Part shown: positions 50,501-53,414 of the stretch, piece after piece
Layout of the letters: every line of letters begins with the position of its first letter
Position numbering within the stretch: position 1 is the stretch's first letter
Assembly (NCBI RefSeq): GCF_963678635.1
Contig: NC_087063.1
Span: 14,081,006 to 14,145,005, forward strand
Reading direction: 5' to 3'
From: Symsagittifera roscoffensis
Lineage: Eukaryota; Xenacoelomorpha; Acoela; Convolutidae
Length of the DNA stretch: 64,000 nucleotides
The notes under the pieces: model-generated
Databases searched by the model: none
What the model was told of the DNA's origin: nothing
Seen by the model: the letters and a program-made list of their open reading frames with translations, nothing else
Made by a program: the position numbers and the translations under genes

Positions 50501-52478
50501 ATTTTTTTTTTTAAATCACAAGTCAAACTGCAAAAAATCAAAGTTAAGCGTGAACAAACTAAGACTTTCCTGAAAAAAAAATAAACAAAAAAAATCAACA
50601 AGACCTATATAAGAGTTTTCACTACGTTCATTACTCTTGAAACAAGTTGTGCTAAATGCTTGGCTAACAGCAAACATTAGTCACCAATACGGCACAGAAC
50701 AGATGCTATGAAATTTCCGACGATGCAGATCGTGATTGAAGCAAAAGTTCCACCGAATAAGTGAGCACTCTTAATGAACAATTTTATTTGCCACTTCGAT
50801 TCGAAAAAAAGCTGCTTGTGTTATAATTTCAAATATACCATTTTCGTTTGAATTCGCTCATTGATACTTACTTTCTGTACTCTTTTGGAACTACGTGCGG
50901 CTTTGAAAATATTTGCGCTGGATTGTCAAACCACTTCACTTCTGCTTCGGGTAATTTCTTCATGTCTTTCTTCGCCAACCCAGTTTTTGCACCCGATTTT
51001 TTGGATTTCGAGTTTTTACCACTGTTTTTACTTTTTGTTGCCGATGCATTTTCAGTTGAAAGAGTTACGTTGAGAGGCTGCTCTGCCTCCGCTGACGGTT
51101 TCGGCTTGTCGACAAAACTCAACTTTAGTGGTTCATCAATATCAACCTAAAGCATCTTCTAGGTAAGTTAACTATTCGTGAAACAATTAGTTATGAAATA
51201 AAATTTACGCCTCGTTTATGGTTAATTTTAAGAATCAAAATCGCCAAGTTTAAGAGGAGATCGCTCGAAAATTCATCTGATTTGCACGATTCACATTTCC
51301 TTCTGTAAGATCATTGCTAATTCAAGTGTAAGATCACTGACTTCCTTCAAGATTTCATATGCAAAAAAGAAATTCGATAAGTTGATTTGCAAGATAAACA
51401 AAATGCTCTTAGGTACCTCAAAAAATAGTCGCACGTGGCTCAAGTGAGGTATCATATTCAAGCCCTTTGAACGTGCTTCGGCTTCAAAAAAGCTTTTTGT
51501 CCAGAAAAACGGGTCTTTATGTTCACGTCTTTCAGACAAACTTTCAGCGCAGAGTCAACATTTGTCATGCCGAGAAAAGCCAACTTGAAAATTTTGTTTC
51601 TTAGTCTAATTTCGAGCAAGTTTAAATCTAGTAAACTTCAACGTTACGTTCTGGTTATTATTCTCATTCTTGGTGTTTTTACTGAATTTTTAAGCCTGAA
51701 CAAATTTTAGACTTTTCCTTAAAAAATCACATTTTTTTTAGTTTTTTTTAGACAACCGGCTATTCTTGTTTGCTTTGGTGCATCGATTCTGTGCTATTTG
51801 CACAGCAAGCAACATGCCACTTGTTATTAAAACTTTTTGTCAACATCTCTTATAGAGAACGCCCCAGTTTTCTTATAACTAACTTACTCGGTATGCCCTA
51901 TTGTCTACGTGGAACATGGCAACTCGCAGCGACTCTTCGTATGTCATGTTATAATGAGCAGCTGAAGCTGGCGATAGTGAATTATGTTGCCCCCCATTTG
52001 CATGCACCTCTTCCCACTCGTCTTCCGTCACATTCTGCGACTTGTTCAACGCATTTGAGTTGCTTTTACGGCCATTTACAAAACGCAGCTTCCCTCTTTT
52101 CTTTTTTCTAAACAGCAAAATTTCTATGTTACAATGAAAATTCTGTTGTTTGAAGTTCAAAGTTTGCATTAGCAAAATGGTCGCTACATGCCTTTTCTTG
52201 AAAATTATCTTTGCGGATGTTGCAGCAGCAGCAGCATTCTTCTCCTGCCCTTCGTCTGAAACCTGTGCGTCGTCATCGCTTTGCTTCTCTTGTGAAAGCC
52301 GTTCCCTGTGAATTTTCAATAAGTGATGCTTTAGACTCATCAACCCCAGACATGGCTTAGAACAATTATCTATCGGACAGATAAAAGGCGGCTTCAGAGC
52401 CTTAAAACTATTAATTATTTCTTCAACAACATCATTGATTGCACATGCTGTGGTAGTATTAGCATCAGAATCATTCAT
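11325..52478 (-). CDS. BRPF1: BRPF (peregrin-type) histone acetyltransferase scaffold, 13 coding exons, 3' end not found
   Basis: BRPF proteins are scaffolds of the MOZ/MORF and HBO1 histone H3 acetyltransferase complexes in the nucleus. The joined exons give about 1,058 codons with every splice phase agreeing. Visible domains are a C2H2 finger (about residues 34-57), an Epl1-like segment (about 261-305), PHD1, zinc knuckle and ePHD (about 340-510), a helical basic region (about 560-690), a bromodomain (about 690-775) and the start of a PWWP (from about 1035). The domain order and length match animal BRPF1/2/3; I cannot say which paralogue, and invertebrates often have one. Introns run from about 150 bp to 19.8 kb. 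The PWWP stops after its SYPAI segment at a strong GTGAGT donor. The remaining exon or exons were not recognised in the left 11.3 kb, so the annotation is 3' partial. Confidence 0.95.
11807..11852 (-). CDS. BRPF1: BRPF exon 12 (46-bp microexon)
   Basis: A short exon with a polypyrimidine-CAG acceptor and GTATTT donor. It encodes [15 protein letters not shown]. Assignment rests on exact phase fit between exons 11 (phase 0) and 13 (phase 1), not on similarity. Confidence 0.6.
11853..13093. other. BRPF intron 11 with hairpin-motif repeats
   Basis: Holds two copies of the hairpin motif (about 12015 and 12455) and the family C phrase around 12420-12900, together with the tRNA-like cassette listed separately. 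No exon seen. Confidence 0.6.
12735..12810 (-). repeat. tRNA-derived Pol III-type cassette (SINE-like)
   Basis: On the minus strand there is a consensus B box, GGTTCGATTCC, with an A-box-like TTTGACAGTGG about 40 nt upstream. The acceptor stem is absent. Confidence 0.6.
13094..13311 (-). CDS. BRPF1: BRPF exon 11 (basic and serine-rich linker)
   Basis: Acceptor TTTTTAG and donor GTAATT. It encodes [10 protein letters not shown], a run of five prolines, and Ser/Arg-rich repeats, corresponding to the disordered stretch before PWWP. The KKRK patch could be a nuclear localisation signal. Confidence 0.78.
13778..13848 (-). repeat. tRNA-derived cassette (SINE-like)
   Basis: On the minus strand GGTGGTGAAGTGGTTACCGC is an excellent A box and D arm, and ATGTTCGAGGCCC is a degenerate B box. 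The anticodon stem is imperfect, so a functional tRNA is unlikely. Confidence 0.6.
14384..14749 (+). pseudogene. hAT transposase N-terminal remnant (BED zinc finger)
   Basis: An ATG begins [19 protein letters not shown]; the zinc ligands follow as CKCC and HLEKC, the BED-finger pattern used by hAT transposases to bind their ends. The frame then reaches the usual [14 protein letters not shown] segment and runs into a deletion junction, ending after about 121 residues. The finger itself looks intact. Confidence 0.85.
14716..15033 (+). pseudogene. hAT transposase C-terminal remnant (dimerisation domain)
   Basis: In a different frame from the BED part. It carries WW in HDWWSL and [20 protein letters not shown] followed by [15 protein letters not shown], the signature of the hAT C-terminal dimerisation region. 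It has no ATG of its own. The frame change relative to the first part lies in about 14710-14750. Roughly the central two thirds of a typical transposase is missing. Confidence 0.88.
15290..15501 (-). CDS. BRPF1: BRPF exon 10 (post-bromodomain helices)
   Basis: The first base completes the codon opened by exon 9. The segment [19 protein letters not shown] resembles the helical pair after the bromodomain in BRPF1. It ends phase 1 at GTGGGA, a weak donor. Confidence 0.85.
15882..16337 (+). mobile_element. Family A inverted-repeat element (copy 3)
   Basis: One of the best copies. Left end AGCCAACTGACAGTTGAAAA then GAGTAATGAACGCAAGG; right end GACCTATATAAGAGTCTTC then ATTACGTTCATTACTC, so GAGTAATGAACG is present at both ends in inverted orientation. 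No ORF. It fills about half of the intron between exons 9 and 10. Confidence 0.75.
16470..16621 (-). CDS. BRPF1: BRPF exon 9 (post-bromodomain)
   Basis: [19 protein letters not shown] aligns with the GGA-LR-A segment that directly follows the BRPF bromodomain. A proline-rich stretch leads to the donor GTAAGT, phase 2. Confidence 0.88.
16652..17126 (+). mobile_element. Family A inverted-repeat element (copy 4)
   Basis: Left end AACATAACCAACAGTTG and GGAATGAACGCAAG; right end GACCTAAATAAGAGTCTC. It contains TGATAAAAGTGACCCAATTT and TTTTAACAAAGGAAATGAGC-like family blocks. Confidence 0.7.
18699..19170 (+). mobile_element. Family A inverted-repeat element (copy 5)
   Basis: Left end AACATAGCCAACAGAGAG is intact; the right end stops after CGACCTATTTAAGAGTCTG, so the right terminal repeat is truncated. 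The internal duplication TTTTTATCTCACTTTCGAA-like phrase occurs twice near 18775-18810. Confidence 0.7.
19341..19392. repeat. Tandem repeat, 23-bp unit
   Basis: The unit TGTCCGGGCAATGGTGTTGA plus AAA occurs twice in perfect register, followed by a partial third (ATGACCGG). Confidence 0.85.
19531..19853 (+). mobile_element. Family A inverted-repeat element (copy 6, 5'-truncated)
   Basis: Starts within the family at TTTATGATTGAAACTTTTTT and runs to GACCTAAATTAGTGTCTTC and the right end. It lies about 110 bp downstream of the donor of exon 8. Confidence 0.6.
19966..20154 (-). CDS. BRPF1: BRPF exon 8 (bromodomain core)
   Basis: 63 codons carrying the ZA-loop PMDLGTM and the acetyl-lysine-binding Asn in NCMRYNN, followed by AALKLRDM. 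All the hallmark residues of a functional bromodomain are present. Both ends are phase 0. Confidence 0.94.
20155..20695. other. BRPF intron 7
   Basis: 541 bp of AT-rich sequence with no recognised repeat, ORF or conserved element. Confidence 0.6.
20696..20761 (-). CDS. BRPF1: BRPF exon 7 (start of bromodomain)
   Basis: A 66-bp exon encoding [19 protein letters not shown], the helix Z and FxEPV part of the bromodomain. It has a GTTTAG acceptor and a GTAGGT donor, both phase 0. Confidence 0.88.
20880..21440. repeat. Family C repeat, intronic copy
   Basis: AACCCAGTCCGATGATTATT and CCCATTTTCAATGGTCGG recur near 47945-48060, and CCGAAAACAAAAAAAAATGC with AATTTGAGCAATTAAATTG recurs near 3000. No ORF of interest. 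Confidence 0.5.
21480..21545 (-). repeat. tRNA-like cassette, degraded
   Basis: On the minus strand GGAGGTAATGCGTTTGCC and GGGGTTTGTGTCCC occupy D-arm and T-arm positions. The boxes are eroded. Confidence 0.35.
21574..21937 (+). mobile_element. Family A inverted-repeat element (copy 7)
   Basis: Left end ACCATAGCCAGCAAAATT and GAATGAACGCAAG; right end GACCTGTATAAGAGTCTG and ACTACGTTCACC. The AAAGGAAATGAACTG block is deleted. Confidence 0.65.
22151..22193. repeat. Perfect 17-bp inverted repeat (hairpin)
   Basis: AAGGTTTTGGCCATATA is followed after a 9-nt loop by its exact complement. It lies 76 nt past the exon 6 donor on the BRPF pre-mRNA. Confidence 0.9.
22269..22451 (-). CDS. BRPF1: BRPF exon 6 (KREKLKRE helical segment)
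   Basis: The coding sequence [20 protein letters not shown] leads to the KKREKLKRE signature found just before the bromodomain in BRPFs. The exon starts and ends in phase 0 (acceptor TTTAG, donor GTTAGT). It lies across a 19.8-kb intron from exon 5. Confidence 0.92.
22650..22928. repeat. Left half of fold-back element (family D) split by the LTR retroelement
   Basis: Blocks GCCTTTGGCGCCAATATA, GAGCGCGCGCCGAAAAA and AAAGGGTCCCCC reappear as reverse complements at 35480-35640. The outer boundary is approximate. Confidence 0.75.
22929..23338 (-). repeat. 3' LTR of the retroelement
   Basis: 410 bp, indistinguishable by eye from 34809-35218. The stretch just outside it on the internal side (minus strand) is AAAACCCGGATGGG, a weak candidate polypurine tract. 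Confidence 0.95.
23339..24951 (-). other. 3' non-coding region of the retroelement
   Basis: No ORF on the element's coding strand. A 12-bp phrase GGTGGGTTAGGC occurs twice within 24040-24100. A small palindrome CCAGTTTTAAACTGG lies near 24312. This could hold the transport or 3' processing signals such elements place before the 3' LTR. Confidence 0.6.
24952..26751 (-). CDS. Accessory ORF of retroelement, 307 + 291 codons interrupted by one in-frame TAG
   Basis: An ATG at 26751 overlaps the stop of the env-like frame as ATGA. The first 307 codons are Ser/Thr/Pro/Asn-rich (likely disordered) for about 190 residues, then become globular. A TAG at 25828-25830 follows, and the same frame stays open for 291 more codons ([10 protein letters not shown] onward) to a stop at 24952. 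Codon use and amino-acid style are continuous across the TAG. I recognise no domain; it is not integrase, RNase H or dUTPase by any motif I can see. It could be a mutated single gene of about 599 codons, or a readthrough product. Confidence 0.7.
26748..27870 (-). CDS. Env-like C-terminal reading frame (5'-truncated)
   Basis: The frame is open without an ATG from about 27.87 kb, where it overlaps the end of the RT frame, to TGA at 26748. It has paired cysteines near the start, a [13 protein letters not shown] block, a long polar region with heptad-like leucines, then hydrophobic spans ([27 protein letters not shown]) and a Pro/Asn-rich tail of about 100 residues. That is the architecture of the transmembrane half of an env-type glycoprotein from Ty3-type elements. 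Signal peptide, surface subunit and any cleavage site are missing, apparently through the same deletion that removed integrase. The label is inferred from position and hydrophobic profile. Confidence 0.6.
27692..33115 (-). CDS. Gag-protease-RT polyprotein, RT truncated
   Basis: 1,807 codons from an ATG at 33115. A long polar N-terminal region with Gln/Pro repeats (QPIQQQNP twice) precedes a capsid-like helical region (about residues 595-780). The CCHC knuckle [14 protein letters not shown] begins at 842. An Arg/Ser/Asn/Tyr-rich tract (about 890-1060) resembles an RS domain. The retropepsin motif DSGAES is at 1229. RT follows, with the [18 protein letters not shown] block and YLDDV at 1737-1741. 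After the palm the frame soon leaves RT homology; the last 60 or so codons are an out-of-frame reading of env-like sequence. No RNase H or integrase follows. Gag and Pol share one frame with no frameshift signal. Confidence 0.93.
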   Translation of the reverse strand: MSSTHTPGDETPDDDEIFPFIVDADTDRGQHIFCQNLLVNLFEPGISPCKTEFPDVKIKRQIIDHYLKDICNITQQYGIYSIEFTSPNHNNRKYTIQTDDFDLEFSKVFSEYIKSIQYHNSQRANSIFTNEVFAIIYSYISILENEIPLTNVSPTETSKHLRVRHEITLLSSYLNIIKENFTKDDVSQHTKHDLQKILEWFIIDYFTHNIDLIAQARKNFRPQNSNDDTAITEQSDYVWDPEWSHPAFISFPQSISSQAIGTISYIRDYVRVIPLTIDATPLNYNTFLPDTQNNSLNSTVIHNENLNGTRNLTQQDIQTPSHFINEEIVHTTTTQQSISPIRPNLTTPRNTNPSQTQVTLQSTVKPSVAPKYSHMDYQTYRPMTIPSKTRKTFTRNNFADHNYNYTHPSKTNYQPQRNFNQYTKPRNWDNPTAQYNSKNFQSNPPQDRSENYPFFQQNKNKKQTPYQMDYLSSDDDFLQPDIFAQNTQEYRRQGIQKTRTNHRNFSPQPIDAQHQQPIQQQNPINTQSFQPIQQQNPMTAHSYQPSQMQNEIPLPYYLQQHEITRNQLSNFSQMPNAAESLQMTMNPYLMGGSSITSNKPLMVFTGTDPEYSVEDYLNAVTANLILNIGPEPINTPLHQNWIHRRTALIQTTLDGAAQKWFSVLPLEIKSNWKRFTQEFSKMFDSERNKQQQRVLCNEIRRLPNETIKQIAVRIETLVRKAYSLNTHDYKNTKMTEILMMTLTPQLRKIAIKKRASHPSSIREPDLDFRKLVDKLEQAEITMKLEETENLKLQYVNRIETTPTNINNIQESETDLVEKITEILNIYEKNPNFKGKPSFKKWCNYCRRYGHSISECRQKQQDSQNKPQKYKEPNKSFYQYMKKDQNLPNKTVHSNNSSGKPLPNNTNYTRNQSPYNSSYRGRSPERRNTYNSSQNHYNRPNSRNNYSRSNSNTQRFVSRSNSQSRNNYYPNNQSRNSSYNRNRNYSYNRNRSYSNNRNQNYPNNRSRNNSYNRSNYNRPNNNYQNRSRNNSQNRHPSYNNRYRNYSQSPHRNNNNYNNANNRHRSSTPKHQRQINQVQSNPETTSDPPGIDDTVTDTLQLNQINCTSSDSESDTENTLSINMIKVENDYESVIYEQPFPSHIYENQSEILQNYYTTPINSTSTTQETNEINTTDQTNKNTKTKCLNTNHIYQNIQKEQPKEKIWTIPFLLESPRNKEFQPPDLEIDFLIDSGAESNIINIPTWNEIKTLHPKLTPLETSSKLATAQGSTLINYGKIQLFLLPTRTMEQSKILNKPFKQIFHITDIKYNIIGIPFISKYIPTINILNSKILIKDKYTKTKDTSLTFFQRLNKQPPFFSKFYPIYNQQRKHLKPLSGNIYNFSIKQVHQYDKEQNKQKFYKSNFEFKPIHKFFKITISSIKYLKNSNSDIISLHVYNNTPYQVTLPLGLLGYCETNATISPIHEKAYRVNNILQLLDICQSTILNEELSINNIISNENRNTDYFTKTPYFKPTFNISNYTEDQQKFLTMFNFQHSQITQDEFEKLAKQLIKYSSVYATSKFDVGKISSSLHLPLKPDAVFKKQRASKVPIHLHDKVNRLLDILEQYNIISPVNKEEQPKGNTFINPVIILAKGESLKIVLDARYLNSLIDESKCNWPIEPIQVILTKINGKYFTTADMNSAYNQMPLDEQSRRLTQFVIGNQQYEFNRLFYGISIGPAAFSAFMSKIFRPLILKKNAITYLDDVFMQSQTKDEMFNVLKKYHHYTFLKINDVIKESLSFIKIKYISWIHFHEEPISGIPQFHVDQKIATM
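33090..33557 (-). CDS. Small basic ORF preceding gag-pol
   Basis: 155 codons from an ATG at 33557, overlapping the gag-pol start by 26 nt. It is very basic in the middle ([20 protein letters not shown]) with a Ser/Glu-rich segment and a second basic patch ([14 protein letters not shown]). No domain recognised. Position and charge suggest a nucleic-acid-binding accessory or a Gag leader; whether it is translated separately or fused by frameshifting is unknown. Confidence 0.65.
   Translation of the reverse strand: MSFKNLGNKQTIILHNCEIDNKKYDLVITPHTQTVGYIRTKRQTLKRKIITKQRQITRKRFSKNRNAFSESETNSLDELYKLKESIDKNYPQHDQLYFSDSETTSNSSQRGKRRIKKQYKHKPVHLYNWNQPIRHINNYILTVIERKNEFNTHPR
34487..34720 (-). CDS. Short leader ORF, 77 codons, uncertain
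   Basis: First ATG-initiated frame of useful length after the 5' LTR. The product is Arg-rich with no recognised domain. It could be an upstream ORF or the first exon of a spliced env message (a GTAAAA donor-like site follows its end). No independent support for translation. Confidence 0.3.
   Translation of the reverse strand: MLYDNNLIEMSLRLNRSEPIFRTITELPGIGRRPRTKDDIRQSRNLPYSYMIVRQKPEQTFIFRILLAMNLDFHLQT
34787..34806 (-). promoter_or_regulatory. Candidate primer binding site
   Basis: On the minus strand, two bases after the LTR end, comes TGGTGCGACCATAAGTCTCG. It starts with TGG as required to pair with a tRNA 3' CCA, and its complement would be a tRNA acceptor ending GGTCGCACCA. The primer tRNA was not identified. 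Confidence 0.5.
34809..35218 (-). repeat. 5' LTR of the retroelement
   Basis: 410 bp, TGGAAC...AACTCA on the minus strand. No mismatch was found against the 3' LTR in a line-by-line reading. Confidence 0.95.
35219..35715. repeat. Right part of fold-back element (family D) split by the LTR retroelement
   Basis: Starts with the shared target bases CTTA and carries the second arm (GGCGCGCGCTCTC, ATATTGGCGC, GGGGGACCCTTTG). A smaller inverted pair flanks its centre: GCCTGCGGCGCAGAAAATTT at 35248 and TTCTGCGCCACAGGCAAAAT at 35429. Confidence 0.75.
36080..36150 (-). repeat. tRNA-derived Pol III-type cassette (SINE-like)
   Basis: On the minus strand there is a consensus B box, GGTTCGAATCC, with a D-arm-like GCCATGAACTAGTGATTAAA upstream. 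The acceptor stem does not pair. Confidence 0.55.
37036..37412. repeat. Dispersed repeat (family B), long copy
   Basis: GCATTTTAACTAG, TACGAAAAAGTTCATT, GGGTCTCCTTCCCTACC and GATCCATGATAA recur at 41757-41990. The second half (AGATGCTATGGAA, TTTGCGAGTTACGTTAGAAA) recurs at 45245-45375 and 50690-50820. Same orientation throughout. Confidence 0.7.
37535..37990 (+). mobile_element. Family A inverted-repeat element (copy 8)
   Basis: Left end AACATAGCTAAAAGAGAG, right end ACAGTCTTCAGTAAGTTCGT. It keeps the AACCCAGTTTGAGAAAACTG and TTCCGCCGGGAAATCTTA blocks. Confidence 0.68.
38956..40692 (-). CDS. Large terminal exon: putative alternative 3' exon of BRPF, or last exon of a nested gene
   Basis: An open frame of 578 codons plus TGA follows an ATATTTCAG acceptor. 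Its first codon is phase 0, exactly what exon 5 of BRPF needs; no other upstream exon was seen between the two. The product is acidic and Ser-rich, with several basic patches (for example [11 protein letters not shown]) and a C-terminal stretch rich in Lys, Leu and Tyr that could be helical. I recognise no domain. The open frame extends about 45 codons past the acceptor, but that part is AT-rich and looks intronic. An AATAAA-type signal lies near 38310. The exon is more GC-balanced than its surroundings. If spliced to exon 5 it would make a protein of about 1,205 residues with PHD fingers but no bromodomain or PWWP. Confidence 0.65.
   Translation of the reverse strand: MGASGSNGDNAREIGSTSSEENSANKSSNLTLSLLTVSHNEEQFNSDGGNEDALKGSIEVFTEERVPKKPYDTHDSLLLPPSIDRSNSKLTDSGNTNGDEISLSLPVKMEDSDSDNESKPLKNYLDSVPCSSSSSGNNEMESDHSLLGGKEQNDNQKSIFEFEEDDYIEWQQLKSSHSAVYGLLGDPIDRIEGFSDSLDLTLVDQMSDRMSFEELENLKSNNSDLTGALNLVMQDVRRLGISEPNEKAEKIISPKPKSRKKKVPKSNETVPTSPSDITTQITSSESISNSEGRLNSLENSSKESDICSTNGLSDEAEIIPLTALAEKSEDSNDYPTIRPTICQPGRLVVDMDDDYRSCGSVIIDHDNSTPGPIFGENGPFKNLEQRLHSPEQHTSYSPVHMEFETELSETETLKKDDEIDSQIEINDVTSKSKPRIRKKVQDPSKCANFLNKSYDQSLTSDFVVLVSDFDLGSIESCCQELVKLRKVAALRQAKLYHSIAQGKVLTNLKKFTENDKHLDNILKSRDIQLESTQRNNYSKLYRFYLKYNEICNYNTSSSYVIKNYPMVKRVFEEGLVIT
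41757..41990. repeat. Dispersed repeat (family B), copy 2
   Basis: Diverged copy of the first half of 37036-37412, followed at about 42003-42055 by a family A fragment (CCCAATTAAAGAAAGCTGGA). Confidence 0.65.
42280..42497 (-). CDS. BRPF1: BRPF exon 5 (helical segment after ePHD)
   Basis: It contains [20 protein letters not shown] and PLIKRL, which match the YW-LKRQ-RNGVPL block between ePHD and bromodomain. It ends in phase 0 (AAT AAT codon context) at a GTGAGT donor. The phase is compatible with both exon 6 and the large exon at 38956-40692. Confidence 0.93.
42647..43196 (-). CDS. BRPF1: BRPF exon 4 (end of PHD1, zinc knuckle, ePHD)
   Basis: The exon begins [18 protein letters not shown], completing PHD1. 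It then shows the knuckle CQLCPIK, the [13 protein letters not shown] block, [15 protein letters not shown] and FHIAC of the extended PHD, and the YCDQHTPE terminus. Together these form the PZP module that reads the unmodified H3 N-terminus and contacts DNA in this family. The donor is GTATGT, phase 1. Confidence 0.96.
43423..43753 (-). CDS. BRPF1: BRPF exon 3 (Epl1-like segment and PHD1)
   Basis: It opens with [19 protein letters not shown] and continues through a DYAWL block and a LMDRLEKDS block, both typical of the enhancer-of-polycomb-like part of BRPF. PHD1 follows, with CSIC, CDMC and the VHQ at the exon end. The acceptor is CGTCAG and the donor GTAAGA. An acidic insert replaces the loop just before the first PHD cysteine. 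Confidence 0.95.
43812..44465. repeat. Family C repeat, about 650 bp, with terminal hairpins
   Basis: The left end carries ACAGAGGCGCCGCGGAGCTT then TACTTGCGAT; the right end is AACGCTTGCTTATCGCAAGC, a perfect 6-bp-arm hairpin. CTTGCGAT and ATCGCAAG are thus inverted at the two ends. Internal phrases (TTGAGCCGAAAAAAAATCC) match other family C copies. Likely a MITE. Confidence 0.6.
44473..44898 (+). mobile_element. Family A inverted-repeat element (copy 9)
   Basis: Left end AACATAGCCAGCTGCAG and GAGTAATGAACTCAAG; right end GACCTATATAAGAGTACTC and ACTACGTTCATTACTC. An internal stretch with AATTTATTATTGG and AATTAACCC is duplicated in tandem near 44551-44650. Confidence 0.72.
45170..45225 (-). 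repeat. tRNA-like cassette, degraded
   Basis: On the minus strand TGGCTTAGTTGTTAGTGTG is a D-arm and A-box-like stretch, and CGCACGTTTGAATCTTA is a weak B box. Confidence 0.4.
45245..45375. repeat. Dispersed repeat (family B), copy 3
   Basis: AGAACAGATGCTATGGAAGT and TTATTTGCGAGTTAGGTTAG identify the second half of the family. Confidence 0.65.
47945..48200 (-). repeat. Family C copy with the best-preserved tRNA-like cassette
   Basis: On the minus strand (about 48060-48145) the A box TGGTCAAGTGG is perfect and the B box is GGTTCGAGTCT, at normal tRNA spacing. The flanking CCCATTTTCAATGGTCGG is shared with 20978-21010. Acceptor and anticodon stems are not convincing. Confidence 0.6.
48433..48752 (+). 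mobile_element. Family A inverted-repeat element, degraded (copy 10)
   Basis: Keeps AGCGCTTTGAATTTC, AGAGAAAACTAGA, TATTCCGCTGGAAATTC and the GTTCGATAGTGGTGGAGTTT block. The left terminus is missing and the right is eroded. Confidence 0.5.
49085..49285 (+). mobile_element. Family A fragment
   Basis: AACCCAACTTGGAAAAGCTG and TGCCTTCAATACGCTCGTTG mark the centre and right end of a strongly diverged copy. Confidence 0.4.
50005..50075 (-). repeat. tRNA-derived cassette (SINE-like)
   Basis: On the minus strand GGCCCATGGCGCAGATTGG (A-box region) is followed by TGGTTCGAATAC (B box, one mismatch). Stems are incomplete. Confidence 0.55.
50163..50639 (+). mobile_element. Family A inverted-repeat element (copy 11, near complete)
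   Basis: Left end AACATAGCCAACTGAAAGTT and GAGTAATGAACACAAGG; right end GACCTATATAAGAGTTTTC and ACTACGTTCATTACTC. All internal blocks are present, which makes this copy a good representative of the family. Confidence 0.78.
50690..50820. repeat. Dispersed repeat (family B), copy 4
   Basis: AGAACAGATGCTATGAAATT and ATGAACAATTTTATTTGCCA match the second half of 37036-37412. It ends about 50 bp before the exon 2 donor. Confidence 0.65.
50872..51146 (-). CDS. BRPF1: BRPF exon 2 (linker, lysine/serine-rich)
   Basis: The exon starts in phase 0 with [11 protein letters not shown] after a CTTTAG acceptor and ends AGA AA before GTAAGT, which pairs with the single G opening exon 3. The central stretch is low complexity, rich in Lys, Ser and Ala, like the variable linker of other BRPFs. 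It then gives an acidic, proline-containing segment leading toward the Epl1-like domain. Confidence 0.8.
51147..51887. other. BRPF intron 1
   Basis: 741 bp, AT-rich. No repeat family or ORF that I can support. Confidence 0.6.
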
Positions 52479-52485
52479 TAGTCTA
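51888..52485 (-). CDS. BRPF1: BRPF exon 1 (first coding exon, C2H2 finger)
   Basis: The ATG at 52478 lies 8 nt inside a 3' splice site (TTTTCAG before 52485), which implies an upstream non-coding exon. The finger is C34-x4-C39-x12-H52-x4-H57, preceded by the FKALKPPF segment conserved at BRPF N-termini. The exon ends at CGA before GTAAGT. The segment [20 protein letters not shown] matches the conserved BRPF block after the finger. Within it, 52108-52191 could be removed as an 84-bp intron with a GC donor and a TTTAG acceptor; it is a multiple of three with no in-frame stop, so both forms stay in frame. Confidence 0.85.
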
Positions 52486-53330
52486 CTGAAAACAATGAAT
52501 AAAAAAAAACATATTGATGTCCTTTGATCTTGACGTAGTTTTAAGATTTCTACACAAGGCAGTTCGCATCGGATGGAAGAATCCAATACTTTAAGATGTT
52601 TCCGGCAAATAAAGCTACAGCTGTTAAGACGACCACAGCTTTTGGGACGGTTTAAGACGACGCTACACTCAAATTCTTCACTTGCATTTCTCCGGTAATC
52701 AGAAGGTCAAAGTATCATAGTAACCGAGGTTACAGTCAGGAGTCCCTTCATCACGTATTCCAGTCAAAATCCTTGGAACTTTCTAGATATGGAAGTCAAA
52801 ATGATAAAAGAAGATGACAAGTGTTTAAGTCCTTTTCAATTAAAATCGATACGGGTTACGTTTCTTCAATAAGAATACGCAACTCGACACGAGAAAATAT
52901 AAATAAACAAGTGTTACAAATAAAAATTTCGTCGAAAGTTATTTTGTCATTTATTGTTCCGAGTACGCCAGTGTGACATTCGACCAGAATGGCCAAAATG
53001 CAATTTATGCAGGATTCGAATTTTGAGCAGTAAGCCTTCCGAGTTGATGATTTCGAAGGATTAGCGACGTTATTGGAACGTTTAGCCAAACGGTGAGGGC
53101 TAGAATATTCTAGTATTTTAAATTTTCAAAAATTCGAATGATGACGTCACATTTCTGAGAAATGCTGAAACGGCCATTTTTAACAAAAAGCGAGTGAAGA
53201 ACAGAACAACTTTTATCTGCGATTGCGAACAGTACGAAAATCGAGATTGGAAAACGACAACGAACTACAGAATAGCAGAGAACGTTCCGAGTTGCAACTA
53301 TTGTGCTGCTACAATAGTTGCAAGGCCGTT
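52486..53330. promoter_or_regulatory. BRPF upstream region, candidate promoter
   Basis: Must contain the 5' untranslated exon of BRPF, because the ATG exon begins at a splice acceptor. A full palindromic CRE (TGACGTCA) lies at 53142-53149. A 77-codon minus-strand ORF at 52856-53089 has no recognised domain. The boundary with the retroelement to the right is not resolved, so the CRE may belong to that element instead. Confidence 0.35.
53292..53323. repeat. Perfect 13-bp inverted repeat
   Basis: TTGCAACTATTGT, a 6-nt spacer, and its exact complement. A second small palindrome (CCGTTG/CAACGG) follows immediately. Confidence 0.9.
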
Positions 53331-53414
53331 GCCAACAACGGTGAAGGGTGAGAACCAGCCTTCCGGATTAGCAAGAAATCAAGAGTAAGGAGCTTGATTC
53401 GGCGGATTCAAGAA

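Larger units (their letters stand above)
43754..50871. other. BRPF intron 2 (7.1 kb), repeat-filled
   Basis: Contains family A copies, family B and C repeats, tRNA-like cassettes and hairpin motifs listed separately. Nothing was recognised in about 46520-47940 except AT-rich unique sequence. No exon on either strand. Confidence 0.65.

Noticed and set aside
52856-53089. 77-codon minus-strand ORF as a small gene
   Set aside because: No domain or codon signal; it could be chance in a 5' untranslated or LTR region.
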